From assembly GCA_903959905.1 (NCBI GenBank), contig CAJBYO010000066.1:44599-108598 (forward strand): a stretch of 64,000 nt of DNA, read 5' to 3'. Source of the stretch: an uncultured Bacteroidales bacterium. GTDB lineage: Bacteria > Bacteroidota > Bacteroidia > Bacteroidales > FEN-979. Below are positions 6,990 through 15,086 of the stretch, one piece after another. The number at the start of each line of letters is the position of its first letter. The first letter of the stretch is position 1. A program made the translations under genes and the position numbers. The notes below the pieces were generated by a model, which was not told the origin of the DNA, ran no database searches, and saw only the letters and a program-made list of their open reading frames with translations.

Positions 6990-8162
6990 TTAATAGGTAA
7001 GAACGCAGCGGGCCGAGAGGCCGAATGATTTGGTTAAGCTTATTACGGCACAGTCTCCCGGGTCGAAGTGCAAGTGCCAGAGATTAGAAGCATCATACTG
7101 CGAATTACTACAGTAAAGGCCGACATCTCCCCGGTAGTCCAGTGACCCATAGTTAGAGTCTAAGCCACCGGCAGCATGGATTTTTAAACCAGAGTTCCAC
7201 GGGCCGTTCCAATCTGTCCAACCGCCACCTGTGTTCACATACGTCCATTCTGTTTGGGTAGGAATATGCCAGCCACTCCCAAGTTCAATGGTACAAGGAT
7301 CGTTAGCGGCAATCCAATCAGAATTTTCGCTTATGCTCAGCCATGTGGTGTTGGGCGTTCTGGTTGTTCCATCATGTTTATATCCTTGTTTGCGGTTGAA
7401 TTGCCAGTACCAGCCTGCAGATGCTTCGGAAGCATCGTCAACAGAAGTGGCCTGATGATCGGCGCCAAGGTTAAATGCAATCCAGCATGCATAGTCACAT
7501 CCGGGAATATTTGTAACGATGTCATAAGTAACCGTTTTGGCAACCGGCGCTACGGCTCCGGCAATATGGTTAATCGTAATGGATGTACCACAAGTTTGAC
7601 AACCTATAGTGGTTTGAGTTAATGTATCCGGGGGGGAATACCCACATGCATTGTAAGCCCAAACATATCGTGTATAAGGTGTACTGCAGGTAAGCCCTGT
7701 TTCTGTCTTTGTTGTACTGGTTCCCATATCAGTGGCGGTAGCGTAATTATTTGAGGTGTTCCACTTATAGCCCAATGCTATCGGAGCGTTGTTCCAGTTC
7801 CAGATGATTTGGGTGCGAATGGGGCTATGAGTACCTGCTGCAGGTTGATTAGGCGCATAACAATGGAGATTGATTATCTCCCAAAGTCCGCCCTGAAATA
7901 TGGATATCACACCTGTTCCCTTTAAATTACAACTTGTACAATACACAATCAACCCCTCAGCTGGATTCTGGATGGCATCCCGCTGTTCCCGGGTCAGGCG
8001 GGGTATCAGAACACCTTTGTTGGTAAAATTCACATCCAGTCCCGCCGATGGATCCGGGGAACTGTTATCGGAGTTAATCCCAACCTGGGGAAAGGTTTGG
8101 ATGGTCGTGAACATCAAAATTCCGATCAGGAAGAAACGTGTAATTTTCTTTTTCATATTCAT
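6990..8162 (-). CDS. Secreted FISUMP-like surface protein, cluster member 2
   Basis: This 390-residue protein is a close paralogue of the 5811 product over its entire length: signal peptide, DPSAGLDVNFTNKGVLIPRL module, VYCTSC, one fibronectin-III-like unit ([27 protein letters not shown]) and a C-terminal FISUMP-like domain (WYWQFNRKQGYKHDGTTRTP, LGSGWHIPTQTEWTYV, FGLSARC). It has an extra CQTCGT insertion before the FISUMP-like part. ATG at 8162 or 8156 is possible. The three genes 8208, 6990 and 5811 run in one direction with gaps of 45 and 18 bases and are probably one transcript. Surface exposure is inferred; function unknown. Confidence 0.8.
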   Translation of the reverse strand: MNMKKKITRFFLIGILMFTTIQTFPQVGINSDNSSPDPSAGLDVNFTNKGVLIPRLTREQRDAIQNPAEGLIVYCTSCNLKGTGVISIFQGGLWEIINLHCYAPNQPAAGTHSPIRTQIIWNWNNAPIALGYKWNTSNNYATATDMGTSTTKTETGLTCSTPYTRYVWAYNACGYSPPDTLTQTTIGCQTCGTSITINHIAGAVAPVAKTVTYDIVTNIPGCDYACWIAFNLGADHQATSVDDASEASAGWYWQFNRKQGYKHDGTTRTPNTTWLSISENSDWIAANDPCTIELGSGWHIPTQTEWTYVNTGGGWTDWNGPWNSGLKIHAAGGLDSNYGSLDYRGDVGLYCSNSQYDASNLWHLHFDPGDCAVISLTKSFGLSARCVLTY

Positions 8163-8207
8163 TTTGGTTTATCCGTTTTCCAATCAGTATTTTTTCAGGT
8201 TGTAATA

Positions 8208-9230
8208 TTAAAAAGTCCGAACAGCCCGGACATACACAGTAGCCGAGTTCTTATGGACCCACATGGTTAACGAATTGGGTTCGAAGCCCTGGCTCCATGC
8301 GGATACTGCATCGTACTCGGAGGAACTACAATAGTAATCAAAAGCAAAACCGCCAAGAACACTTCTTTGCAGGTACAACTGGTTAAGCTCGTCCTTGGTG
8401 GGTAAAAACCAATCGCTGAAACCGTTTAAAACAAGGTCGTCGCAAATACGGGCCGCAATGCCCGCAGTGCTGCAACCGTTTACGATCGCTGTCGTATTAG
8501 CCTGCCCCATGCCAATGGCATTGGATGTGCCGATTAAGGTCCCCGCACAACCCCAGGGTGCACCGGAACTCTGGTCGCTTACAGCGGCAATCAGTCCGTG
8601 TAACTCTCCGGCAACATAACCGGAATCCCCGGGTTGATAAAGGTAAAAAATCGTCCCGCCCTGGTAACTCAATCCTATGTATACCAGGAGCTGGATCATG
8701 CTGGTCACCTGAGATGCACCGCAGGAATTATAGGCCCAGACGTACCGGGTATAGGTAATGCCCGTGGTAAGCCCTGTTTCAGGCATGAAGGTGTTTGTTC
8801 CCATGTCTGATGCTGTATTGAAATCATCGGTAGTGTTCCATTTATACCCGGTGGCACCGGGAACGGGATTCCAGTTCCAGGTGATCTGAGTCTCAGTCAG
8901 CAGGTGGATCCCTTCTTCTGGTTGATCAGGCTCAAGGCAATCGGTAACATTCTTCCAGAGTCCGCCCTGGAAAATGGATATCACGCCTGTTCCATCCTGC
9001 TTGCAATTGGTACAATACACCATCAACCCCTCCGCCGGATATTGGATGGCATTACGTTGATCAAAAGTCAAACGGGGCATTAAAACACCTTTGTTGGTAA
9101 ATTTCACATCCAGTCCTGCCGATGGGTCAGCAGCGCTGTTATCGTCGTTAACACCAACCTGGGCATAGGTTCGAATGGTCATGAACATCAGCATTCCGAT
9201 CAGGCAGGAAAGTATAATTTTCGTTTTCAT
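8208..9230 (-). CDS. Secreted DUF1566-type surface protein, cluster member 3
   Basis: The start at 9230 gives a good signal peptide (MKTKIILSCLIGMLMFMTIR, then TYAQ) and 340 residues; upstream codons have no signal-peptide character. The N-terminal module (DPSAGLDVKFTNKGVLMPRL, VYCTNC) and the fibronectin-III-like unit ([26 protein letters not shown]) match its two neighbours. The C-terminal domain is different. GGTIFYLYQPGDSGYV, HGLIAAVSDQS, DWFLPTKDELNQLYL and YYCSSSEYDAVSAWSQGF mark a DUF1566 (Lcl C-terminal) domain, a lectin-like fold family of surface proteins. The cluster has therefore exchanged C-terminal domains behind a shared N-terminus. It is first in the probable three-gene operon. 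Confidence 0.8.
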   Translation of the reverse strand: MKTKIILSCLIGMLMFMTIRTYAQVGVNDDNSAADPSAGLDVKFTNKGVLMPRLTFDQRNAIQYPAEGLMVYCTNCKQDGTGVISIFQGGLWKNVTDCLEPDQPEEGIHLLTETQITWNWNPVPGATGYKWNTTDDFNTASDMGTNTFMPETGLTTGITYTRYVWAYNSCGASQVTSMIQLLVYIGLSYQGGTIFYLYQPGDSGYVAGELHGLIAAVSDQSSGAPWGCAGTLIGTSNAIGMGQANTTAIVNGCSTAGIAARICDDLVLNGFSDWFLPTKDELNQLYLQRSVLGGFAFDYYCSSSEYDAVSAWSQGFEPNSLTMWVHKNSATVYVRAVRTF

Positions 9231-9354
9231 GTTTAAGGTTCTGAAAAATCCCACATCTAAATGAGTATATGTTGATACGATTGGCCGATCCCCCCTCCTG
9301 CCGGTTCCAGCGCAAATCCGGCTATCCAGCATGTTTGGACAGGCCGATGGTTAT

Positions 9355-9443
9355 GACCATCGCTGGCCGATTCTCCTTGACCACTCTTATACATTGATTG
9401 TTAAAAGGTAAAGGTGGTCAATCAAAACCGGCGGAGAGTGGTC
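9355..9443 (+). repeat. Divergent member of the palindromic repeat family
   Basis: The arms GACCATCGCTGGCCGATTCT.. and the reverse complement of ..AAAACCGGCGGAGAGTGGTC form a better palindrome than in the other copies, centred near 9399. The GGAAAAA/TTTTTCC termini are not present. Confidence 0.6.
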
Positions 9444-9482
9444 AGATTGATTTCGTTAGCAGTGCCAAATATAGAACTTATA

Positions 9483-9525
9483 TTCAATTGTTAAATTTTT
9501 AACAAATAAAAATTTAACAATTGAA
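9483..9525. other. Perfect 18-bp inverted repeat (A+T-rich hairpin)
   Basis: TTCAATTGTTAAATTTTT (9483-9500) and AAAAATTTAACAATTGAA (9508-9525) are perfect complements around a 7-base loop. It lies between two minus-strand genes, 330 bases past the end of the 9853 gene and 250 bases before the start of the 8208 gene. It could be a terminator stem, a dyad operator or a mobile-element remnant. Confidence 0.6.
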
Positions 9526-9663
9526 GAAAGGTAATGTCAAAAGAGCATAGTTTCCCATAGATCTGTTGACCATTTTTTTCAGAACCTGTCCGGAAAACAG
9601 GTAAGATTGAGGGTTGATATTTTTTTTCAACTATAAGAAAATGTGATTTTTATGCGTCTTGGT

Positions 9664-9787
9664 GGCAAAACCGGAGCTCCCGAACACTCTCTGCTGATTT
9701 CGGCTGACCGTCTCAACTTGTTAAAAACCAATACTTATGGCTGGTCAATTTATTTAGCGAAGATTGGTCGATGCAAGCGTTTGTTCC
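9664..9787 (+). repeat. Palindromic repeat, copy 5 (subfamily A)
   Basis: It starts GGCAAAACCGGAGCTCC, contains CTGATTTCGGCTGACCG and CAATACTTATGGCTGGTCAA, and ends AGCGTTTGTTCC. It lies just downstream of the 9853 gene. Confidence 0.88.
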
Positions 9788-9852
9788 AATAGCAGACCTC
9801 ATTTTGCCCAATGGCATAATGGCGTATTCTGATGTTATGCCACAATTGACTT

Positions 9853-10668
9853 TTACGGAAAAAGGAACCGGATTGCCAGGCTTATCTCAACTCCTGAGAA
9901 ATTTAAAGAAACCGGGTCATTGTTATTGAAGCGATTGATGAAGACCTCTCCCTGGTCATTCTTCACTTCCGGGATCATGGCATATTTCCCTTTTATCCTC
10001 AGGTCAGCATCCAAAAAGCGCCATGGAGCAACCGAAATACCAATAACCCCGCTGTACGCCATACTGCTCCCGGAAAACGTTGTCTCCTTGTTGAGAAATG
10101 GGAACGGGCTTGCGATCGAGGTATACCCGCTGACCCATTGGTGGATATTTCCTTTGATATATCCGGCACCGGCACCCAGTAATACCCGGAATTTTTGGTT
10201 TTTCAATGCCGGAGTTACCATGAGCAATCCCCCGGCCTCCTGTAACCCTGATTCAAAAGAAAAGGTCTCCGTTTTGTAACTCCATCCCCCGGAGGCAGCA
10301 ATTGTCATATGGGAGGGAAAGGAGAAAAACTGTGAGTAGAAGGCCTCCACCCTGAAAAGCCCTGCAATTCTTAATTCGGCAAACCCCTTGTATCCATATC
10401 CAAAATGTATTTCAGCCACGGGACTGGAAGACTGAAATGCTGACTGAGAATTCTTTATTGCTGAATAAATGTCGGAGATGTAGCGGTTGACTTCCCCAAA
10501 ACCAAAATAACCAAGGCTTCCTGCAATGCCCACACCGCCCCGTAAGAACTTTTCGTGCACACTGTCCTGATCCATCACGACATCCTGCCTGGTCAGGTGT
10601 GACGATGCTTGTACCTGCATACCCAGGGATCCCGCCAGGATCATAAAGCAAAATACCAGTTTTGTCAT
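9853..10668 (-). CDS. Predicted outer-membrane beta-barrel protein
   Basis: The 271-residue product has a signal peptide (MTKLVFCFMILAGSLGMQVQ, cleavage near ASS) and a mature part with alternating hydrophobic/polar strands separated by Gly/Ser turns. It ends in a strand with aromatic C-terminus (SLAIRFLFP), as in small outer-membrane barrels. Glycine-rich segments such as FLRGGVGIAGSLGYFGFGE and LLGAGAGYIKG suit barrel strands. No catalytic motif is visible. It is monocistronic, flanked by a dispersed repeat and the first fic gene. Function unknown; barrel prediction is by pattern only. Confidence 0.65.
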   Translation of the reverse strand: MTKLVFCFMILAGSLGMQVQASSHLTRQDVVMDQDSVHEKFLRGGVGIAGSLGYFGFGEVNRYISDIYSAIKNSQSAFQSSSPVAEIHFGYGYKGFAELRIAGLFRVEAFYSQFFSFPSHMTIAASGGWSYKTETFSFESGLQEAGGLLMVTPALKNQKFRVLLGAGAGYIKGNIHQWVSGYTSIASPFPFLNKETTFSGSSMAYSGVIGISVAPWRFLDADLRIKGKYAMIPEVKNDQGEVFINRFNNNDPVSLNFSGVEISLAIRFLFP

Positions 10669-10713
10669 AAAGTCAATTTTGATGTTAAGTCAGCGTCAGA
10701 CGCATCTATCGGA

Positions 10714-11823
10714 TTAATCTCTTTTTGCCAGTAATTCCATTAACCTGTGGTTTATATAATATGTGCTTTTACCTATCTTCAGGGGGTTGAGCAATCCTGC
10801 TTTTTCGAGTTGTTTAAGGTAAATCGAAGCCGTTTCACGATGGGCAATCCCATTTTCAACCAGCAGCTCTATTTTTATATAGGGCATGTTAAACATGAGT
10901 TCAAAAAGTTCTTTACGCTTGCCGAACTTTTCAAGTGTTTTATAAACAACCGGCTCATATTGCTTTTTTAACTCCAGGATTCCCCGAATCTTTGTGATTG
11001 TGAGTTGAGCTGTTTCATTTACTGCCGTGGTCATAAACATGATCCAGTCATTCCAGTTTTCTTTCGTTGTTACCTCGTTCAGCAGTCTGTAATAATGCTG
11101 CTTATGGTCAATGATATAGGCACTGAGATACAATACCGGCTGTGGCAGTAATTGCTGCTGGATCAGGTATAGCAGATTTAAAATCCGTCCTGTCCTGCCA
11201 TTGCCGTCGTTGAAAGGATGAATACTTTCAAACTGGTAATGAATCAATGAAAGTTTGATGATCGGATCAAGTGGACTTAGTTCAGAAATATTAATAAATT
11301 TCTCCAAACTTGCCAATTTTGCCCGTATTTCTTCTTCACAACAAGGTGGCGTGTAAATCACATTTCCTGTGATGGAATTCTTAAGAACAGTTCCCGGCTG
11401 AACCCTGATTCCGGACTGATTCTGTTTTACTTTTTGAACAATACCAATCAGGACATTTGTTGTGATCAGGTCTTTGTTATCCCTCATCATTCGTATACCT
11501 GTCTGCAACGCGTCTCTGTATGCCAGTACTTCCTTTGCCGCAGGATTTGATTTTTCAACATTTAACGCAGCCTGGTAAAGTTCATCCTGGGTCGTCACAA
11601 TATTCTCGATGGCTGAACTGTCGCGACTTTCCTGCATGACAACCGTATTGAATAACAGGTTCAGCAAAGCTTCCTCTGTCATGGTTTCACAAAGGCCTTT
11701 CAGTTCTGCAAGACTGCGGGATGCCCTAATTACGTGGTTTAACAATAATTCCCTGGAGTCAAGGTCCAACTTTGGCGGCAAAGCAGGGAGATCATTAAAA
11801 GGAATTTTAGGATCAAACGACAT
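10714..11823 (-). CDS. Fic-family protein with C-terminal winged helix (Fic1)
   Basis: This 369-residue protein carries an intact Fic motif HPFNDGNGRTGR at residues 202-213, with the catalytic His and the phosphate-binding Gly/Asn/Arg residues. The N-terminal inhibitory helix motif SSAIEN at 69-74 matches (S/T)xxxE(G/N), so this is a class II, self-inhibited Fic enzyme. The last about 75 residues (GIAHRETASIYLKQLEKAGL, NPLKIGKSTYYIN) form a winged-helix DNA-binding domain. The expected reaction is AMP (or NMP) transfer to a hydroxyl side chain of an unknown target. The promoter region holds five iterated TCCGACAT sites, so autoregulation is likely. Related fic genes follow at 15087 and 16926. 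Confidence 0.9.
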   Translation of the reverse strand: MSFDPKIPFNDLPALPPKLDLDSRELLLNHVIRASRSLAELKGLCETMTEEALLNLLFNTVVMQESRDSSAIENIVTTQDELYQAALNVEKSNPAAKEVLAYRDALQTGIRMMRDNKDLITTNVLIGIVQKVKQNQSGIRVQPGTVLKNSITGNVIYTPPCCEEEIRAKLASLEKFINISELSPLDPIIKLSLIHYQFESIHPFNDGNGRTGRILNLLYLIQQQLLPQPVLYLSAYIIDHKQHYYRLLNEVTTKENWNDWIMFMTTAVNETAQLTITKIRGILELKKQYEPVVYKTLEKFGKRKELFELMFNMPYIKIELLVENGIAHRETASIYLKQLEKAGLLNPLKIGKSTYYINHRLMELLAKRD

Positions 11824-11846
11824 ATATGCGGGTATTTTGATTTATT

Positions 11847-11997
11847 TCCGACATAATTGATGATCTATGTCAATGTATTTAACATATGTTGACTTATATG
11901 TCGCACAAAGATAACATATCCGACATAATTGTTCTGCAAAAATTATCATCCGACATATAATTTCACTTGTGTCGGAATATTAATCCATATCCGACAT
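11847..11997 (-). promoter_or_regulatory. Fic1 promoter with five TCCGACAT operator sites
   Basis: TCCGACAT occurs at 11847, 11919, 11949 and 11990, and in inverted form GTGTCGGA at 11969-11976. A sixth partial site TATGTCG lies at 11897-11903. The minus-strand -7 box TATCTTTG (11913-11906) sits between TATGTCG and CGACATA, so a protein bound to that dyad would cover the promoter. The 8-mer is not seen at the other two fic promoters. Confidence 0.7.
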
Positions 11998-12086
11998 ACA
12001 AACAAATAAAAACATTAAAAGAAAACAAATCTTCTACGACTTTGAGCAGCAAGTGGAGCAAAGCACCTTGTTATTTAGAATTATTC

Positions 12087-12179
12087 TATCTTTGAAATTG
12101 TTTTTTATACTGAATCCTCGTGGGTTTGAACCGGCAAAGGCGCATAGACTCTGCAATACTGAGCGAAGTTGAAGGATTC
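12087..12179 (+). promoter_or_regulatory. Possible promoter and leader hairpin of the kynurenine operon
   Basis: A TATCTTTG box lies at 12087-12094, but the only upstream TTG (12068) gives a short 16-base spacer. The following leader holds GAATCCT (12112-12118) and AGGATTC (12173-12179), which could pair and enclose 54 bases. No known riboswitch is recognised. Confidence 0.3.
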
Positions 12180-12223
12180 GCAAATGCAATAAATCAAAGG
12201 ATAAAACCATAAATCGTTATCCC

Positions 12224-13009
12224 ATGTCCCTCTCATACCATTCCTATCTGAAAATAGAAAAACTCCTGTCGCTGCAGGAGTTGGAGTCGCCCGACGAACA
12301 CGACGAAATGCTTTTCATCATCATCCACCAGACCTATGAATTATGGTTTAAGGAGATGCTGCATGAACTCGATTTCGTGTGTTCGAAACTTGAAGCGGGC
12401 AATATCTTACAGGCAAGCCATAACCTTAAACGGACACTTACGGTGTTAAAGGTGGTGGTACACCAGATCGACATCCTCGAAACGATGACCCCGCTTGAAT
12501 TCCTGTCTTTCAGAGATTACCTGAAGTCTGCCAGCGGGTTCCAGTCATACCAGTGGCGTGAGCTGGAGTTTCTGCTTGGGCTGAAATCGGAGATCCACCT
12601 GCAACGCTTCCAGCATGAGCCGGAAATATGGAAGAAGCTGAACGAACGGTTCCATGCACCATCACTTTGGGAGTGCTTCATCGGCTTCCTTCGCACGTCG
12701 GGTTATGACATTCCGCCATGGCCTCCGGCATCGCAGAACACAATCCCATCACAACGCCCTGAACAGGTCACGAAGGCGCTCAGGGAAATATATTATTCCA
12801 ACCCCCCGGTTGCGGGATTTTGCGAACTCCTTGTGGATCTCGACGAGGGAATTCAGGAATGGCGATACCGCCATGTGAAAATGGTGGAACGCACGATCGG
12901 GTACAAACAGGGTACAGGAGGATCGGCAGGTGTGGATTACCTGAAAACAACCCTCTTCAAACCACTTTTCCCGGATCTGTGGGAAGTAAGAACAGATTTT
13001 ACACCATGA
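12224..13009 (+). CDS. kynA: Tryptophan 2,3-dioxygenase
   Basis: This 261-residue, cytosolic haem enzyme would oxidise L-tryptophan to N-formylkynurenine. The family core HQTYELWFKE is at residues 35-44, where the His is the active-site distal residue, and the C-terminal segment RHVKMVERTIG, then KQGTGGSAG matches the haem-ligand and substrate-binding region. Length fits bacterial members (about 260-280). Its stop overlaps the kynureninase start (ATGA at 13006-13009), so the two are translationally coupled. No kynurenine formamidase lies nearby; the intermediate could be hydrolysed spontaneously or by an enzyme encoded elsewhere. Confidence 0.95.
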   Translation: MSLSYHSYLKIEKLLSLQELESPDEHDEMLFIIIHQTYELWFKEMLHELDFVCSKLEAGNILQASHNLKRTLTVLKVVVHQIDILETMTPLEFLSFRDYLKSASGFQSYQWRELEFLLGLKSEIHLQRFQHEPEIWKKLNERFHAPSLWECFIGFLRTSGYDIPPWPPASQNTIPSQRPEQVTKALREIYYSNPPVAGFCELLVDLDEGIQEWRYRHVKMVERTIGYKQGTGGSAGVDYLKTTLFKPLFPDLWEVRTDFTP

Positions 13010-14214
13010 AATACTCATTGGAAGATATCGCGGCCCATCCGAACAGGCTGGCGGAACGATACAGTCAATTCAGGGTCACCGAACGGTACCTGCTAACAGG
13101 GCATTCGCACCAGGCCTGGCCCGATATTGCCCTTTCCGGGATGCAGCAAGCCTGGGAGGATGCCGCGGAACTGGTCGATGATAAATGGGAAAAAGCATTC
13201 CAGAAAGCGGAGGAGGTGCGGGCAGGCTTTTCACAGCTTCTTGATGATGAGGACGGGTATATTGCGCTGGGCCAGAACACGCACGAACTGGTGATCCGTT
13301 TCATTTCATCGCTCCCGCTTAAACAAAAACCCAGACTAATCACCACCGACGGGGAGTTCCATACCATCCGCCGCCAGCTTTCGCGGCTTGAAGAGGAGGG
13401 AATCGAAGTGGTGAGAGTTCCTTCAAGGCCAGTGGACAAGGTGGCAGAAAACATCATCCGCCTGCTCGACGACCGGGTTGCAGCCGTTCTTGTCTCTTCG
13501 GTGTTCTTCGATACCGGGCTGATCAACCCCGGGATCGCCCTGATCGCTGAAAAATGTGCGCATGCAGGAATCCAGTTGCTGGTGGATGCCTACCATTCAC
13601 TCAACGTCGCACCTTTTTCCGTCAGGTCGATGGGGTTGCAGCATGCATTCGTTACAGGAGGCGGGTATAAGTACTGTCAGCTGGGCGAAGGAAACTGTTT
13701 CCTGCGGTTCCCTGAACATTACAGGCAGGGGCCTGTCATCACCGGTTGGTTCAGCGAGTTCTCCCTGCTTTCGGGGAAACACGGTGCCCGCGTGGAATAT
13801 GGCCGGGGTCCGGATCTTTTTGCCGGGTCGACCTATGACCCAATCAGCCACTACCGGGCTGCAGAGGTATTCCGGTTTTTTAGCGAAACGGGACTTACAC
13901 CCGGTTTTCTCCGCCAGGTGAACCAGCACCAGGTGGGGGTGTTGCTGGAAGAATTCCACCGGCTTGACCTGCCTGAAAACAAGATCTTCGCCGATGAGTC
14001 GGCTAACCCGGAGGGCAGGGCTGGCTTCCTTGTCCTTTTCTCCACCCATTCCGGTGCAATCAGCCGTGAGCTTGCCGGAGCCGGTGTGCTGACCGACTAC
14101 CGGGGAAATTCCCTGCGTCTTGGGCCTGCCCCCTACCTGAGCGATACAAGGCTCCGTGAAGCGATGGGGCTTTTAGGTGTGGCTGCCAGGAAGGTCTTTG
14201 CCTGTTCTCATTGA
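13006..14214 (+). CDS. kynU: Kynureninase (PLP-dependent)
   Basis: The 402-residue protein begins at the ATG that overlaps the dioxygenase stop; longer upstream codons lie inside that gene and are ignored. It has the kynureninase/class V aminotransferase fold: N-terminal LTGHSHQAWPDI, an FFDTGLINP segment, the cofactor Asp/His stretch VDAYHSLNV and the PLP lysine in GGGYKYCQLGEG (K222). A C-terminal small domain with LRLGPAPYLSD is typical of the family. It would cleave kynurenine to anthranilate and alanine, so the two-gene operon degrades tryptophan through kynurenine. Specificity is inferred from the operon partner. Confidence 0.92.
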   Translation: MKYSLEDIAAHPNRLAERYSQFRVTERYLLTGHSHQAWPDIALSGMQQAWEDAAELVDDKWEKAFQKAEEVRAGFSQLLDDEDGYIALGQNTHELVIRFISSLPLKQKPRLITTDGEFHTIRRQLSRLEEEGIEVVRVPSRPVDKVAENIIRLLDDRVAAVLVSSVFFDTGLINPGIALIAEKCAHAGIQLLVDAYHSLNVAPFSVRSMGLQHAFVTGGGYKYCQLGEGNCFLRFPEHYRQGPVITGWFSEFSLLSGKHGARVEYGRGPDLFAGSTYDPISHYRAAEVFRFFSETGLTPGFLRQVNQHQVGVLLEEFHRLDLPENKIFADESANPEGRAGFLVLFSTHSGAISRELAGAGVLTDYRGNSLRLGPAPYLSDTRLREAMGLLGVAARKVFACSH

Positions 14215-14232
14215 ACAGGAGTTCAAACAACC

Positions 14233-14357
14233 GGAGAAACCGGAGCCACTGTCCACCCGCCACCGGTTTTGACTGACCTCATCAACCAGTTAACAGTCAA
14301 TGACGTGGGGTAATCAGATTATATCTGCGAAAACCGGTCATTGCGAGGTATTTTTCC
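14233..14357 (+). repeat. Palindromic repeat, copy 6 (intermediate A/B)
   Basis: It starts GGAGAAACCGGAGCCACTG and ends GCGAGGTATTTTTCC. It contains CCGCCACCGGTTTTGACTGA and GGTAATCAGATTATATCTGC. Its right end overlaps the last codons of the epimerase pseudogene on the other strand, which therefore reads into the repeat. Confidence 0.8.
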
Positions 14358-15064
14358 ACACAAGCCTCAATCCCCTTTTGAAAACAAGCTGAAAATTGAC
14401 TTTCTTCGCCAACCCCACGATATCCTTCGCCTCCAATCTCTTCTTTTCATTGCCAAACAGTACACTGCCGATCATCGCCAGTCCAAGTTCCATCAACGTG
14501 ATAAAGTAACCGGGAAACCCTGATGGGCAATCGGATAAAGCCACGTGACATATTTATACCACGGCAGCACATTCATCAGCTCCTTTGTTGGCAATATAAA
14601 GGGTGGGCGAAAATTATATGCTCCCTTGAACGGAAACTTCATCAGCTCATTCTCTGTCTTTCCTTTTACTCGTGCCCACATCATGTTCCCCTTTTCCGTA
14701 CTGTCCGTTCCGGCCCCCGACACGTAGCAGAAGGTCATATCTGGGTTGATCCTGCTCAGGGTCATTGCAAAACCCGTTGTGAGATCATAGGTGACCTTCT
14801 ATGTTCTGGTTCTTTCATACCTGCGGATGAAACGCCAGTGCAGAAGGAACAGGCGTTGTAACCTCTCAGGCGGGTTTCGATAGCCGACAGGTTAAAGAAA
14901 TCGGCGTGGATGATCTCCGTCAGCTTTGGATGTGTTATGCCGCAGGTCTTGCGGTTGATGACGAGGACGGATGCAACGGCCGGGTGTTGCAGGGCTTCGC
15001 GCAGAACTCCCTCGCCGGCCATTCCGGTGGCACCGGTTATGTTTGCTTTGATTTTTGTTATCAT
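14338..15064 (-). pseudogene. NAD(P)-binding epimerase/dehydratase, two frameshifts
   Basis: The fragments read as one short-chain epimerase when joined: a Rossmann start (ANITGATGMAGEGVLREAL) with VLVINRKTCG, a middle part with FCYVSGAGTDSTEKGNMMWA and RVKGKTENELM, and the end GYFITLMELGLAMIGSVLFG, then AKDIVGLAKK. The first frameshift is near 14805, where the expected TYDLTTGFAMTL appears in another frame. The second is near 14525, where GFPVTLSR stops while GFPGYFITLM continues in the next frame. The last codons and stop lie in a dispersed repeat. Sequencing error could explain one shift, but two in a 240-codon gene point to decay. Confidence 0.8.
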
Positions 15065-15086
15065 TGTAATGGGGGTTTAGATAATG

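Noticed and set aside
13065..13526. Long minus-strand open frame opposite the kynureninase gene
   Set aside because: It is antisense to a clearly coding gene, rich in Ser/Arg as expected for a shadow frame, and has no domain.
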